A stretch of 64,000 nucleotides of DNA. It comes from Ilyonectria destructans (Eukaryota > Ascomycota > Sordariomycetes > Hypocreales > Nectriaceae). The stretch spans positions 868,001 to 932,000 of the forward strand of contig JAHEWK010000021.1 in assembly GCA_020740775.1 (NCBI GenBank), read 5' to 3'. Under the pieces are notes generated by a model. It was not told the DNA's origin. It did not search any database and was given only the letters and a program-made list of their open reading frames with translations. Below, one piece after another: positions 1 to 11,543 of this stretch. The position numbers and the translations under genes are program-made. Every line of letters begins with the position of its first letter. Within the stretch, counting starts at the first letter, position 1.

Positions 1-303
1 GCAGAATCCAGGGAGTCTTGAGTTAGAACAGATAAGGAAATATAAGCAACAGACTAGACGCAGTATGGGCTAAGGAAGACAAGGAATCGACTTGGATAAT
101 GTACAGTACTGTATGGGTACATTAGTGATTGTTGTTATTCGGGTTAAGCCGCCAGGTGCAATTTGGATTATTGTTATCATTATCCGTCTGTTTTGGGCCC
201 ATTCCATCTGGATACGAATTTGAACGAATGGTGCTACCTTTACTTGAGTAATATATAACGCTCCGTGAGACTCTCTTACGACTATTTTTAACAGCCTACC
301 GCA

Positions 304-1716
304 ATGTCCAACCTTCCTAATCCTCTTTATTCAGCTGACACAGCTGACCCAGTATGGCTTAATTCAAGCTTACGTTTGAAATACAAAAGCAGGTTGGGGC
401 TACGTGAGACACTTAGCAGAGCGCAAAAGTGGGAAGACATCTGTGGCATACTGAATGAAATTCCCAACGAGGACATTCGAAGTCTTGCAACCGTTCTGAA
501 TGACTGTCCCCAGTGGGCCCGGAAAATCGCGTTGGCACAGTTCAAGCACGGCTCTTTCAACACGAATTACTCGAAGTGTATCGATGCCATCTCTGAATTT
601 CAAATCAACAAGGCTTATCTAGATCCAAAAGACTTATTTCCGTGCGTTGCAACAGGCTTTTTTGTCCGAAATCTCAAGGCGTCCGCGGATCGATGTCATC
701 AGTGTAAGCTTGGCTTCGAAGAGGGCGATGACATTCTTGAGAAACATTGCAGAAGACATTGGAAAACTAACCCAGCAACCGTGGCTCTCAACACACTTGT
801 AATCCTCGACTGTGTAGCTGAACAGTTGGCTCCTGCAGATATTACCAACATGCTCGTAGCACTTGGGCATGTGCCTACTGAGGCATGGAGGAGAAGATTC
901 ATGAATCTCTTCAGACAGTTGCCTGAATACAGTGACTGGATTGCCCAGATGACGGCAAAACACCACACGATGGTGCTGGTAGGAGACATTAAGAGGCTTG
1001 GGCTTCACGTGTCAAATTCTCACAAGTATGGCATTGGTCGTAACCCTATTGTGGTCTGGCTAGCCGCTGTTCCGGTGTCTGCATGTTGGCGCAATCACCA
1101 GGACATTCTTACGAAGCCGGATCCTCATCCGGATGTGCTCTGGGTGTTGCATCCTAACGGAGAGTTGTACAAAAGGGCTCTTTTGAATAACGAAGAGAAT
1201 GAGATGCTTCTGTTGAGCAAATTTTGGACCTGGAACGGATACAGCATAGCCCAGAGAAATATGTTTGCCACGCCGATGATTCCGGACGAGGACAAGGCCT
1301 ACATCCAATATATCAGTCGCAGTGATTACACCTATCGCTCCGTGAATTCTGGCTGGGTCACGAGAAAAGATTCGTGGGGAAGTCCCATCATAACCGTTTT
1401 TTACGAAGGTATGGAGGCTGAACGTGGCTATCAACGTACTGTTGCACGCCTTTACCAGGAGCATATTCCACAACCTTGGAATGACTTTGTATGTCATCCA
1501 CCTTTGATTGATATAACGTCTGAATTAGACAGAGAAGAACTGGGGCCAAAGTTGTATTACTACACGTCGACAGACATGAAGGTAAAATCGGGCAGGCCAA
1601 CAAGGTCGGAATTTGAGAAGATGTGGGATAAACATGTACCTATCTATTTACAGGTGATGAACTTTGACAGTCAAACCATGTTTTCATATGTTATTCCATT
1701 ACCTGTAGATAAATGA
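304..1716 (+). CDS. Unrecognised protein with a C2H2-like zinc site
   Basis: A 470-residue open frame without introns that begins at an ATG about 50 nt downstream of a TATATAA-like box at 249-255. I do not recognise the family. The only structural landmark is a C-x2-C-x13-H-x3-H arrangement (C131, C134, H148, H152), which fits a single C2H2-type zinc finger. The rest is mixed alpha/beta in character, rich in W, Y and charged residues, with no signal peptide or membrane segment. The absence of stops over 1.4 kb next to decayed repeats argues that it is or recently was a real gene. A Ty3-type reverse transcriptase scrap follows directly downstream, so the gene could itself belong to a mobile element, but nothing in its sequence shows this. 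Confidence 0.6.
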   Translation: MSNLPNPLYSADTADPVWLNSSLRLKYKSRLGLRETLSRAQKWEDICGILNEIPNEDIRSLATVLNDCPQWARKIALAQFKHGSFNTNYSKCIDAISEFQINKAYLDPKDLFPCVATGFFVRNLKASADRCHQCKLGFEEGDDILEKHCRRHWKTNPATVALNTLVILDCVAEQLAPADITNMLVALGHVPTEAWRRRFMNLFRQLPEYSDWIAQMTAKHHTMVLVGDIKRLGLHVSNSHKYGIGRNPIVVWLAAVPVSACWRNHQDILTKPDPHPDVLWVLHPNGELYKRALLNNEENEMLLLSKFWTWNGYSIAQRNMFATPMIPDEDKAYIQYISRSDYTYRSVNSGWVTRKDSWGSPIITVFYEGMEAERGYQRTVARLYQEHIPQPWNDFVCHPPLIDITSELDREELGPKLYYYTSTDMKVKSGRPTRSEFEKMWDKHVPIYLQVMNFDSQTMFSYVIPLPVDK

Positions 1717-1796
1717 ATCATATCAATTTAAGAGTATCTATCAACTTAGTGAAGGCGCTGTTCAATGCTTTCGTTGTGAGTTTTGTGAAATCTTTC

Positions 1797-1973
1797 GAGG
1801 CCAAGTCAAACTGGCTGACCAAGCTGGATGTAATTGCTGCCTTCTACAAGGTGCGTGCGCAAGAGGGAGACAGGTGGAAAACGGCGTTCCGTTCCCGGTG
1901 CGGCCTTCGCGAGTGGCTGGTCACGACATTCGGCCTTGCTGGCGCCCCCAGCGACCTTCCAACGATAGTGTAG
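1797..1973 (+). pseudogene. Ty3/gypsy reverse transcriptase fragment
   Basis: About 58 residues match the start of the Ty3/gypsy reverse transcriptase palm: a TKLDVIAAF segment carrying the first catalytic aspartate, then WKTAFRSR and FGLAGAPS. The frame stops at 1971-1973, directly after the 'APS' motif. The YxDD box, RNase H and integrase are absent. It is a short truncated relic. The reading frame upstream (1713-1796) has no resemblance to the element. Confidence 0.75.
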
Positions 1974-3568
1974 ACACTGTAAGACGTCATTATTGACCCG
2001 CCTTCTGTTTTACCACTTGGCCTATCAGGGTAGCATCCTTACGCAAGGTTATCATACTTCCCCCTGGTAGCTCCGAGCGTAATTAGTCATTTTTATTATA
2101 TTCAATTTCTCTCTAGTCATTCACTCTATCTTAAGTAGACAACATGAAATTGTGGGGCCCAATTCAGAAATATGATAAAATTTTCAAAGATTACGCCTAG
2201 GCCAAAAGAGCAGTGTCTCTTGATCTACCACCTGTTCTACTCTATCGTAACAAAGGGAAAACATATATGGATCCATAGTTTGCAGATAAGGAACAGCAAA
2301 GAACTCCGAGGAACGATAGCTCAGTTCCCGTATCTCAAGAATTCGGGAAAGGCAAGTTCGATACCAGAGAGGAGAGAGAGACTTGAGACGTGCTTTTGCG
2401 AAGTCTCCATTCGAGCGAACCCGGAGAAAGATACTACTAAATAAAGTTCCCTAACTTCATGACTGACCTTAGTGACGTTCTTTCTTGTCCCTGTAAAGAA
2501 CGAGACAAATCATGTATGTGTACTACAGAGTGAGTTGGAGAGGAGCTAGCAATAGCCGAAAGCCACTGACCATGGACATAAGGGGGCATCTAGACTGTAA
2601 CGGTTGTGCTAGACCATTGTAACATAGGGCAAAAGATTGGTCAATAATCGCTATTGCAGCAATTACTGGGCGCGCTAGCTGCTCTTTTAAGCTCAACACT
2701 GTTCCGGAGGACCAGGCTGTAACATGGACCTAAAAGTAGCCGCCAATATTAGACACTGATGCGATTGGTCAGTCGTGCATATCATATGTCTTCATAACTC
2801 AGGAATTGGAAGATGAGAAAGCCTCCCCTGAGAATATACGTTGCTGTTGCAGTATTACGAAGGAAGATAAGTTTAGGTATTTATGGATAAAACATCTTCA
2901 TTATGAAAAACTAGGAGTCTCCACCGTGAACTCCTTCAGTATGCCTATCAATCCCGCTTCTGCAAGTGCAGCGTGTTAGAGTGTCCACCTTCAAGACACG
3001 CATCAATATTTCAGTCAATTGTCGGTCGGATCATGCAGCTTTTAGGAAAAGAGATCGCTCGAGCATATCATCAGCAACCTTCTCTCTAAGATTCGATCGT
3101 ACTGGGATCGGGTACGGGCCAATCTTGGACGCCAGCAAATCCCAAATCTTCAACAGGCATAGGCGGCATATACTATATCACAGCAATCGCAGCAGAGTAA
3201 TGTATTAGAGGGATACATGCCTGCGAAGGAGCTTCCCTGTTGAATACGACCAATAGCGAGTTTAGTTTCATACTGAATCCTCCTTTGATTTAAGATGGCA
3301 ATGGTTTCATTTGCATCTACAAGACCTTCAAAGCATTCTGAAATGTCGTAAGCGAATCAGCTGGGTAATTCTCGGCCCCAATATCACCGTCACCTTGAAG
3401 AGTGATTAGACACAGGAGATCGGTACAAGGCATGCTCATGATCCGATTGAGGGTAACCCAGTTGTATTGAAAGCTAAGCGTTCTAGTCTAAGATCTAGAG
3501 GGGGGGCTATATGCTGGGCTTGCAGTGTTTATCAAGCCGAGATTCACACACAGCGACACACGGTTTCT
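1974..3568. other. No gene seen; relic repeats
   Basis: AT-rich sequence with only short open frames (2172-2444, 2966-3208) that lack family resemblance or coding character. It contains the solo LTR at 2596-2724. At 2309-2380 there is an A-box-like TAGCTCAGT followed 39 nt later by a B-box-like GTTCGATACC, which could be a decayed tRNA-derived SINE, but the T stem does not pair. Confidence 0.5.
2596..2724 (+). repeat. Ultrashort solo LTR, copy 1
   Basis: This 129-bp repeat begins TGTAACGG and ends CTGTAACA. It is flanked by TAGAC on the left and TGGAC on the right, a 4/5 target-site duplication. It is clearly similar along its length to the copy at 18940-19069, sharing AAAAGATTGGTCAATAAT and CTAGCTGCTCTTTTAAG. 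TG...CA ends plus a 5-bp duplication are the signature of an LTR left by recombination. Confidence 0.7.
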
Positions 3569-4306
3569 CTAGTTCGACTTAAGTCGTTCATTTACTAACT
3601 TGATCGGCACTCGATAGTAATTGGTACACCAATCGATACAAACAAGGCACACCGTGACTGCGTGTTCACTTCGCTGCGGCCTCCACTCCCTGTTAAGCTC
3701 CTCAATAAAGAGGCGGAGGGGTGAACTGCGGGTGTCCAAAGCATGAAAAAAACAACGCTTTTCGACTAGTTTATATCCCCGCTCAACGGGGTGATTGTTC
3801 GAGCCCCTCGTTAGTTTAAGGTCCTCTAAGACCAACGCCCTCAACCGCGGCCCAGGCTGCTGATCCCCATCACTTGCTGGGTCATATTCGATTCTGACCC
3901 AAAAATCGACTTCACGCGGATTGAAATCTCCGGTTGTCTTTTTGGGGACGTGGCTGCGGTGGTGCCATGGGCATTGCCGTGCTTGACAGAGCTTGGGCAG
4001 ACCTTGTAGAACCAAGCCAACCCCCTCTATATTGGGGAAGCAATAGGATATCCTTTCCACATTCTGGCGTAGAACTTTCGTCTTTTCGGAGAGCTGCGAA
4101 AGTGCCTGAAGACTTCCATAGTCTCCAAAATGCAAAATCTTTGTACGGCAAATGATCTTAATGAAAGGCTCAAACCTACCGACAGTCTTCAGTGACATGG
4201 CTTTTATGTGCGGCACTAACTTACGCTGGCAGGGACGAATTTTCCACGAAACCTTGCAACGCGGGTGGAGGCGGTGGATTCGTGATGCACTTCCATTCGT
4301 TCCCAT
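3569..4306 (-). CDS. Uncertain open frame, no recognised family
   Basis: A 245-residue minus-strand open frame with no recognisable domain. Several frames on both strands are open here because of base composition, and I see no start context, intron signal or family motif that singles this one out. It could be a decayed gene or chance. It is listed only because it is the longest frame between 2 and 6.9 kb. Confidence 0.2.
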   Translation of the reverse strand: MGTNGSASRIHRLHPRCKVSWKIRPCQRKLVPHIKAMSLKTVGRFEPFIKIICRTKILHFGDYGSLQALSQLSEKTKVLRQNVERISYCFPNIEGVGLVLQGLPKLCQARQCPWHHRSHVPKKTTGDFNPREVDFWVRIEYDPASDGDQQPGPRLRALVLEDLKLTRGSNNHPVERGYKLVEKRCFFHALDTRSSPLRLFIEELNREWRPQRSEHAVTVCLVCIDWCTNYYRVPIKLVNERLKSN

Positions 4307-6064
4307 TGACGCATATAGTAATGGTAGAATGTCCGCCTAACCACCGGAGTAACTCCTCAGGAACACCCTGGTTTGGCGACATTGTGGCAGAATGAAGTAG
4401 GAAACCACAGAGTCACCCTCGTCACGCTTCCCTTGCACGCTTTTATATGGGTGTTCGTGGCTGGTGTGAGTCATGTGTGGAAGTGCGCTTGGGTCCTCGT
4501 CATGCCTCGTAATTACCTGTCTCGTAATGTGCACATCAGCAATGTGGGGGTTCCGATGGGTCTCGCTCCAGGGGCAATTTTGTAAATGCGTGCACTGCGC
4601 TCCGTCTTTTGCTAATCCCGGGTATGTGGGTCAGAGTGGGAAATTAGTCGATGCTCGGCCAAGAGCCCCGTCCTCATCTCAGTAGAGTTGTATTTAGTAC
4701 TACGTAGTGTTGAATTGAGACCTCATGCGGCGGTACGTATACTTTGCCGGATCCAGATTCCTCCGGTCTATCCATCTCTCGTCGAACGCGTCGATGTCAA
4801 GGCTCTGACAGACGCTAGTTTCTAGGGTGGCAAGAGTGCTGCCGATAGCTCTTATCGCGGTTCAGCGGGGTACGCAACATGCCCCAGTCCACGGAAAACT
4901 AACTAATATGATCTTTGGGTACACACTTCGCCTCAGAAACTGTGGGGCAGAGGGTAGGACAAGGCTAGGGGGATGATAGGTTTGGCAGATGTGGCAGTAT
5001 AAGCGCTAGCAGGGTTCATTCTTGGAGGCCTGAGGCACTCAAGCTTCTCCTTTCTTTGAGGAACGGAATCCAGCTCGACGGGCTCGTGGACTCGATTGCT
5101 GGCCAGCCTGAGTGACTTCAGTCGCGGGGATACCATAGTTTGGAGAGGGGACCCGCCAATAACACACTGAATAGACCTAATGAGAGCCAGGTAGGGAGGT
5201 GATATGTTGAGGGTTCAGGGGGAAAGACCTCAAGCCGTTGGTCTAGTGTGGGAATCTAATCCTCCTTGGCGGCATGAAAGGTGCAAGGGATTCCTCGTGT
5301 GGGTGGGTTTGTGTGACCAACAAATGACCAAACTTGGCACCCTTTGCCCTGGACCCAACACCGGAACCCTGGGGATTTGTTCCGGTGGAGGTGAGACTGA
5401 AAGCGAGGCGTCTGATGACGCATTGCGAGTCCAGAGCCACTTGTTGCCTCTTTCTTCCCCTCTCGGCCATCTCGCTATCCGATGCAAAACGTGGAGGCCC
5501 AACACACACGCCCCTGCTGGCCGGCACTCCAGACCAGGACAAAATGGAGCTCGTATGGGTACTCAGCACATTGTGCGCCTTGGCTTCCTGCCGGAATCGC
5601 ATGTTGGCCAACATGAACCGTCCCCTCCCCTGTCATGAGAGAAGCACGCTACGTAAATTGAGGTGGCGTGACCAGGGCGGCAAAATTTGTGTGCCCAAGG
5701 CTCTACTACAACAATCCCACCGAGCCGTTGGCCTTGGCAGAACCTCGCCGTATTCGCGTCCGTTCCCGATGCCCTAGATTTCACCCCTGGCTTCACATAG
5801 CCACCGTTTCTCCCGGGCTCCGAGTCTCCAACGTCCGTGCCGTTTGGTCAGAAGTGGGGTTCAGCTTGTACTCTGTAGTGGTAACCCAAGTCACCAATCG
5901 AGATCCCAGGAAAGGCGCTGGTCCAATGCCCGACACGACCTCTTGACCTCAACACACGGTCCGCGCGCGGTCGATGGGAAAAGCACCAGCCTAGCACCAA
6001 ACAAGCCCAATGTAATGACTACCCTGTAGGGGTATTCTACCCATCCACACATGTCTTCTGTGAC
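4307..6064. other. No supported gene; GC-rich decayed sequence
   Basis: Multiple overlapping frames on both strands between 5.2 and 6.0 kb (up to 147 residues) compete with one another, and none shows a domain, a plausible start or a splice site. I read this as GC-rich non-coding or heavily decayed repeat DNA upstream of the LINE 3' end at 6065. Confidence 0.5.
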
Positions 6065-6256
6065 GGGGCCCGGGCCCGAACCGCAATAGGCCCTAGAGCC
6101 GCAGAATTGCTAGATAGCCGCACAGTGGCGGAGGACGCCGAGGACTCTGGGGCAACTATAAATCATGTATGTAACTGGCCTAGCACGTCCTTTTGCCCCA
6201 GAAGGGGATCGTGTAGGTGATGACCTTCAGGACGGAAATGAATGCATCAATGAAAC
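6065..6256 (+). repeat. LINE 3' end, copy A
   Basis: This segment is similar to 29481-29647 and 29661-29835. The shared blocks are CCGCAATAGGCC, GAATTGCTAGATAG, AGCACGTCCTTTTGCC and GACCTTCAGGACGGAAATGAAT, ending in an ATGAATCAATCAA-type tail. Common 3' ends, variable 5' ends and a short tandem tail are typical of 5'-truncated non-LTR retrotransposons. Confidence 0.65.
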
Positions 6257-7173
6257 ATGTCTTCTGTTCCCAGTGCTGAGCTAACTGAGCAGCCCAGCCA
6301 GCCTAGTGGCCATAAGCTCTACCACGATTTCCCCAACGACAACAGTCAGAAGTCGCTGAACGAAGTGTATACGAAGGAATGTTAGGAATTCAACTATCCT
6401 TCGAGATGTTCACCTTGAAATAAGGGGATATCTATTGAATTAGGTAGGTTCCCCGTCGCGCTTTCCCTACACGAGTCACTGCCAACCGCGGAGGGGCGGT
6501 GGGTCCGCGCGGCGGGTTGTGCAAAGACACGCCCAAACTGGTCGGTCTCAACAACGTGGCCTACCATTCTCGCCTCCTCAATCCGTCCAACGTTCTGGAA
6601 TCACTCAGATACACGGAATCCAGGCCACGGGAGCAGTCGCACCATGATTTCCTCCCTGTATTCACGCGCAACCGCCTATGAGTAATGTTGTAAGTTTGAC
6701 CTCGCTTGGCTATGATGGGTTGAAAACACAGGGTTCACTTCCTTCCGTTGTTGCATGGTTCAGTCAGCTAGTCAGGAGCGGACCCTCTTTATCCGGTACC
6801 TTTGGTGTCGGGTTCCTCTTTCTTTACAGTACCTGTTTCTTTTTGGTTCGTTTTCTTTCTTACTACTCTTTTTCGGCTCTTCTAGCTAGTGCTGGGACGC
6901 AAGGGATACCTGTTTACGGACGGCTAAGTTGGAGGTAGAGGGCATTCCAGTTTTGGACTAAGCGGGATGTTCTCGGATTCCGACTGAATTATGACCAAGT
7001 TTAATACAGTACAGCATTGTATTAATACTGTACTGCGTGGAAGTATATATGTAAGGCTTAGGAATCAGCCTATTCAAAATCTATTTCTTGTTCGATCCGT
7101 GCTTCATCTCATAGCATCGAATCCTACCGCGCAAGAGCCCCCATCTGTAAACAACATAGAGAAAAAGGCAGAC
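6257..7173. other. No gene seen
   Basis: Only short frames are open here (6499-6681, 6678-6938) and they look fortuitous. The second is hydrophobic and T-rich. No repeats shared with the rest of the window were noticed. Confidence 0.5.
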
Positions 7174-7578
7174 ATGGCCAGCAGCGCCCACCAAAGTCCA
7201 GCCCCGCCGCCCCCAGTAAACACCGCAAACAATGATATCGCGTCAGCACTGCTACCGAAACGCTACCGACATAGATTTCTTAGAGGTTCCTCGGGCCTAA
7301 GGAGAAAATTTTCTATAGCTCGCCGAGTGTTTAAAAGTGGTGTACGCCACGGTTTCTCTCGCATACTTAAGAAAAGAACCAGTGTTGGGCGGGGAGCACT
7401 CGGGATGCGTACTAAAGCAGCCGCTCGCCAGAAGAATTCAGTCGTGGCCAAGACCACGGGTGAAGAGCGTCAGACTTCGGTTACACTAAACATCAACGCT
7501 GAGAGTAAACCCAACAGCCACAAACGTAAGCTACAATTATGCGACAAGATCTATTTTGAATTTAAGAGGGAAGGGTGA
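7174..7578 (+). CDS. Small basic hypothetical protein
   Basis: The open frame extends from 6991, but I chose the ATG at 7174 (context GACATGGCC) because the preceding residues look non-coding. The resulting 134-residue product starts with an Ala/Ser/Pro-rich stretch including PAPPPP. It then has a long Arg/Lys-rich region (roughly residues 30-100) with clusters such as KRYRHR, RRKFSIARR and KKR that could act as nuclear localisation or nucleic-acid-binding segments. There is no recognised domain, signal peptide or membrane segment. It may be a genuine small gene or the N-terminal exon of a larger one. Confidence 0.35.
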   Translation: MASSAHQSPAPPPPVNTANNDIASALLPKRYRHRFLRGSSGLRRKFSIARRVFKSGVRHGFSRILKKRTSVGRGALGMRTKAAARQKNSVVAKTTGEERQTSVTLNINAESKPNSHKRKLQLCDKIYFEFKREG

Positions 7579-9376
7579 GACCGAATCTTTCATCTTTCGC
7601 CTCCAAACTCGCAATCTAGATATCATTCGTAGCGAAATAAACTTCCTTTTCAGAGAATAAGAAAAGGACCGTGAAGTGCACATACCCTTTCAATATATCG
7701 CCAATTGGGGCTTCCGCTAGTGCCACTGAGGGAAATGACCACGAGGTCTTTGAGGACAATGAGCTTTCCCCTCTTCTTTGTCAGTTCCTTTGCATTAAAT
7801 AGTTTCCAACCATTTCGGATATGTTACTTTAGGTGCAACCTTGATACATAGTCCGCATACTGCAAGAGATCGAGTCACTGCGCCGATTAGGTACGGCATC
7901 GTGGCCAAGTTTGGGAATGTGGACGAACCGGTTGGCATGCTGGAGGCCGACGGACCGAATCGGCCGTAGGGGAAAAGGAAGAGTTCCAACAAGGACGGGG
8001 CCCTTCGAGGCTGTGCTCTAGGACAGACAGAGCAGACGGATGCACATTTACAACATGGGATGAATTAAGAACAGATGTTTAAGAGAACATTGTACGTCAT
8101 TGTACGTTAGAAGAACTAGTCATTTGGTAGAATAGACCTATAGGTTATCCCTACCGCGCCCTATAATAATACCACGCCATAAATAACAGAAGGGGTAACA
8201 GTTGATAATTCATTTATATGTACTAATGCACTGTACAATAAAATCGGGCTAGATCAGGGCAATGCATGTGCATCGAAAAACTTTAGTGTGGAACAAAACA
8301 ACAATTCTGTCAAGATTGATATTGTATTATGAGGTGAAGCGCGGCTGAACGAAGACGCGGCCCCTAGTTGCGGACTATTCCTGCCCGGCTTGCCCTATTT
8401 GTATATTCAGACCGGTTTCAGTCCTGCGTCGTCTTGTGTTGGGTGGATTTTACAGGGTGTCTGTGGATGACACGTGAGCTGCACGGGCTACTAGGGATAT
8501 TTAAGGCAATGCCGGACTGTCTCGTTTACAGGGCATTGGATTTTATAGACTTTACTCCGACTAGCTTTTACTTTTGTTACCTTTATGGGTCACTCCCAGC
8601 TGCTAGATCAGCCTTCAATACTCATTGTTTGTCCTATTCTTTGGTATTATTTCTTCTTGGGATATGATCACATACTACTAGCATTCGGAAATCGTCAATT
8701 GCTTGCTTGGTTATTGTATGGTTGTATTCTCAATACCCAGATTTCACGAGTTCCTGGAGGCCACTACTGGGGTGCCGGAAAATGAACTCTACCCTCGGGA
8801 AAGTGGGACGAGAAAATGAACTCTAGTAGAGTTCTGAGGTTACAACATCTGCAAGGGTAGCAAGGAGAAGGGGGAAAACGTGTCTGTTCAACCTGACTAG
8901 GCGGATTGCACGTTTTAAGAACAGCTAGCTAGCTACGAGTCTGAATCTCATCAAAACATCAGAGGCCCGTTGGCACGATTACACTGTGGGATTTCTCCAG
9001 TGTCTATGGCAGAATGAAATCCCTTGGGAGCAATTTTTGCAGCGCTGCCACCGCCTACGGTGCCATTTTCCCCCAGACCGACGAAAGGGAGGATGGGTGG
9101 TTACATGAACTTATATAGAAATGTCTCGTTGTCATAGTTCACAAGTAGATAATTGGGCTTTTGGGAGAAAACAAGGTTTTTTAATTTGTTTATATTATCG
9201 CGTATTGAGAGCAGGATATTCTTGGCAAGCAGCTCAACGTAATACGTAATCATGCCACCACCTTCAGCAGGCTATACAGCCACAATTTATGCCTTTCTGC
9301 TGTACAGATCCTTGACAAAGCCCTTCCTACCATCCGGCTTATACGTAAGTGCGCACGTCTACGCCTGACTAGCTGC
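7579..9376. other. No gene seen apart from an LTR relic
   Basis: AT-rich, with no frame of coding character. It contains the LTR-like relic at 8437-8577. Confidence 0.5.
8437..8577 (+). repeat. LTR-like relic, paired with 32564-32708
   Basis: It starts TGTTGGGTGG and shares the order of blocks with 32564-32708: ATGACACATGAGC, GCACGGGCTA, GGGATATATAAGGC (TATA-like), GCCGGAC, and a terminal GACTTT/CTTTTA region. The two copies are visibly diverged, and no clean target duplication was found at either. Confidence 0.5.
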
Positions 9377-9796
9377 TTAAGTTAACTCCGTAAATGGTCC
9401 TTTCTCCAACTGCCCCTCATTTGCTTCCTCGACATAGCTATCCACGTCACTTTTAGGTCTTGCCACAATGTAAAATACCAAGCCATCAACCTCCTTTTCC
9501 ATTTGGCCTATTCGAGCAAAGCAACCTAATTTAGTAGGCGAGAAGGAACCCACCCAGTAAGTATCGCCCTGGGTAACTCCACGTGTTGTCTTGGCGGATA
9601 TTGTGGCCGCTTGGCCATCCATAAACCTAAACCCAGGGCTTAAGCCGATAGCAACAAGTGATGCTGGATTTTCGAAGACATTGGTCGCTGATATTACGTA
9701 TGTGTAGGTCTTCTCTTCAGCAGAAAATTTGTCAACTAGCGAAATATCGCGTGTTTCTCCGTTTAGCACGACGGAAAAAGGGCTTTCTTCGGACAT
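9377..9796 (-). CDS. Small hypothetical protein, 139 aa
   Basis: A clean 139-residue minus-strand frame starting MSEESPFSV and ending FTELT. The composition is balanced, acidic at both ends, with alternating hydrophobic segments in the middle (SLVAIGLSPG, DGLVFYIVA) that suggest a small beta-rich soluble fold. No signal peptide is obvious. I do not recognise the family. It stands alone between a gene-free stretch and a decayed LINE, and its intact state against that background supports a real gene. Confidence 0.55.
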   Translation of the reverse strand: MSEESPFSVVLNGETRDISLVDKFSAEEKTYTYVISATNVFENPASLVAIGLSPGFRFMDGQAATISAKTTRGVTQGDTYWVGSFSPTKLGCFARIGQMEKEVDGLVFYIVARPKSDVDSYVEEANEGQLEKGPFTELT

Positions 9797-10020
9797 TATT
9801 ATCTGTCAATGGAGACAAAAGGTATCGTAAATGGGTTGAACAATTAACAGAATTTTGTCGACCTTTTATAAAGGCTTTTATGCGAGAAAAGGCCGGAGAT
9901 GTAATTATGGCGATAAATGGAAGTTGCTGGTAAATTTATGTGTCGGCGCTTAAAAAGGATATTTCGGAATGCTGAGGCGCCTCCTGGATGCAAGAGTAAG
10001 CGCCTTTTCTACCCTCGTGA

Positions 10021-10961
10021 ATGAAGAGGTATATAAAGAAACGCCCTGTCCAAAAGGCCCCTCTACGGATAACTCAGGGTGACGTCGGGAAGATAGTTGC
10101 AGTGCATTCGACCTTCCTTCAGCTTTGCTGGGAGGACCGGATTCGATGTTATCTTAGTCTAGGAGCCCTGAGCCCAACGAAGCGGAAGGAAGTTCTTTAC
10201 CTCTCACCCAGGCTATAAGACCTTCTGATCGACGATTTGACTGACCAAGAGACCCAACTGAGGGTCATTTCCTATGTCAGAAAGGCTAGCCGTTTGAAGA
10301 CGGAACAGATAAGACCCCGGGACAGATGCCAAGACTTGCTGTGGCTAGAGGCCAATAGGGTAACTATTATTAATATCTATGAGCAGCTAGCCTGCCCGAG
10401 GAATCCAGTTACGGGACCTCTAGTTTCTGCCGTAGAGCCTAGTGGCAGGGAACTTTCATTGCTGATACCATGACGAAGAACGATGGGCAAGAGATAGCTG
10501 CTTGGTCCCTAATGTAGGAGTTAGAGAGCGCTAAGTGTGGGCGCCTGCGGGCGGCAGATCCTATAATCCATTGTGCGACACAATCAGGTAGCGTGGCTTA
10601 CTTGAATTGATTGATCTTTTGCTAGTTGGTCGAGGGGTTGGGCAGCCCTAACCCTTACAACTATCAGCTAGATTACATCGGCGAGCCTGGGGTCTATACA
10701 CAACACGGCGGACATCCTATAGATCTAGCCTTCTTAAACGTGCCGCATGCGACGGCTAGAGTAACGGATTGGCTACACCCAGGGAGGGATCACGACGGTA
10801 TCTTAATAACCCTCCTGCAGGTACAGACCATCCGGCTCGAACAGCGAAGACCAACTATTTCAGACAGCAATCTAGAGACTTTTGCCAGCCTAGCCGAGCT
10901 AGGTGTCTGTAGCCTTCCACTGCTGAAACCGATCTTTAGAGACAGAAAAGAAAATGACTGA
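10021..10961 (+). pseudogene. Decayed LINE (Tad1-like) endonuclease region
   Basis: Three short frames in succession recall the apurinic/apyrimidinic-type endonuclease of fungal LINEs. The first (10021-10218) has LRITQGDVGK, like the usual N-terminal 'QxNVGR' strand. The second (10237-10473) has DLLWLEANRVTIINIY. The third (10626-10961) has GGHPIDLAFLNVP and then a GRDHDGILIT block, corresponding to the catalytic SDH region. Stops and frameshifts separate them. No reverse transcriptase follows, so this is a truncated, dead copy. Confidence 0.65.
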
Positions 10962-11134
10962 AAGGAGGGACCAATTTGCCTGCTCAAGCAGCAACTTGAG
11001 ACAAGGGTTTTAGTGTTAGCCAAGCATCCTTTATTCATGTCTCCCTTAGGTGTTTGACATTGTACCCGTGCGCCTATTGGGACCCGTCCGGCCGGGCGAC
11101 TGAGAGACCGTAGATAACGGAAATCCCTCTCCCC

Positions 11135-11150
11135 TTTGTTTGTTTGTTTG
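11135..11150. repeat. (TTTG)4 microsatellite
   Basis: Four tandem TTTG units. They might be the tail of a non-LTR element, but the sequence upstream does not match the other LINE 3' ends in this window. Confidence 0.6.
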
Positions 11151-11233
11151 TTATTGATTACCGTCGTGAGGATTGCCTAAAGCAATCCACAGAAATCCCT
11201 TTGGGCAAGACGACGTGCTAGGCTAGTCTAGAC

Positions 11234-11543
11234 TGTCACATATATCGGGATATCGGATTCCAACGGCTATTGCGGAAGTGAAGGTTTTCTTTCAACATCA
11301 GAGGCATCCATCGCCACCGGCTTCATCACCGATCTTATCACTAGCCTAGCTTTTCCTTGATTGACATCAATAGCTAGCTAAAGTCTAAGATGCCCGAGGC
11401 ATCCTGATCGTCTCGGCCGTCCGAGGTCATCCGAGGTCATCGTCATCTTCATCGTCTATAAGACTGACCCAAAGACCCTCATTAGATAGAGAATATCAAG
11501 AGCTTCTCACACATATGATCATTTCCATCTGCTAGATGCAACA
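11234..11543 (+). repeat. Solo LTR-like copy, paired with 30117-30412
   Basis: About 310 bp beginning TGTCACATATATCGGGATATCGG and ending GATGCAACA. It is strongly similar throughout to 30117-30412, with shared blocks CATCCATCGCCACC, GTCTCGGCCGTCCGAGG and ACTGACCCAAAGACCCTC. Flanks are TAGAC and CTATC, so no target duplication is visible here. The other copy has a perfect one. Confidence 0.75.

Noticed and set aside
2309..2380. tRNA-like A and B boxes
   Set aside because: The T stem does not pair, A-B spacing is short and there is no acceptor stem. At most a decayed SINE.
5204..6029. Several overlapping frames of 60-147 codons on both strands
   Set aside because: They compete with one another in GC-rich DNA, with no domain, splice signal or start context.
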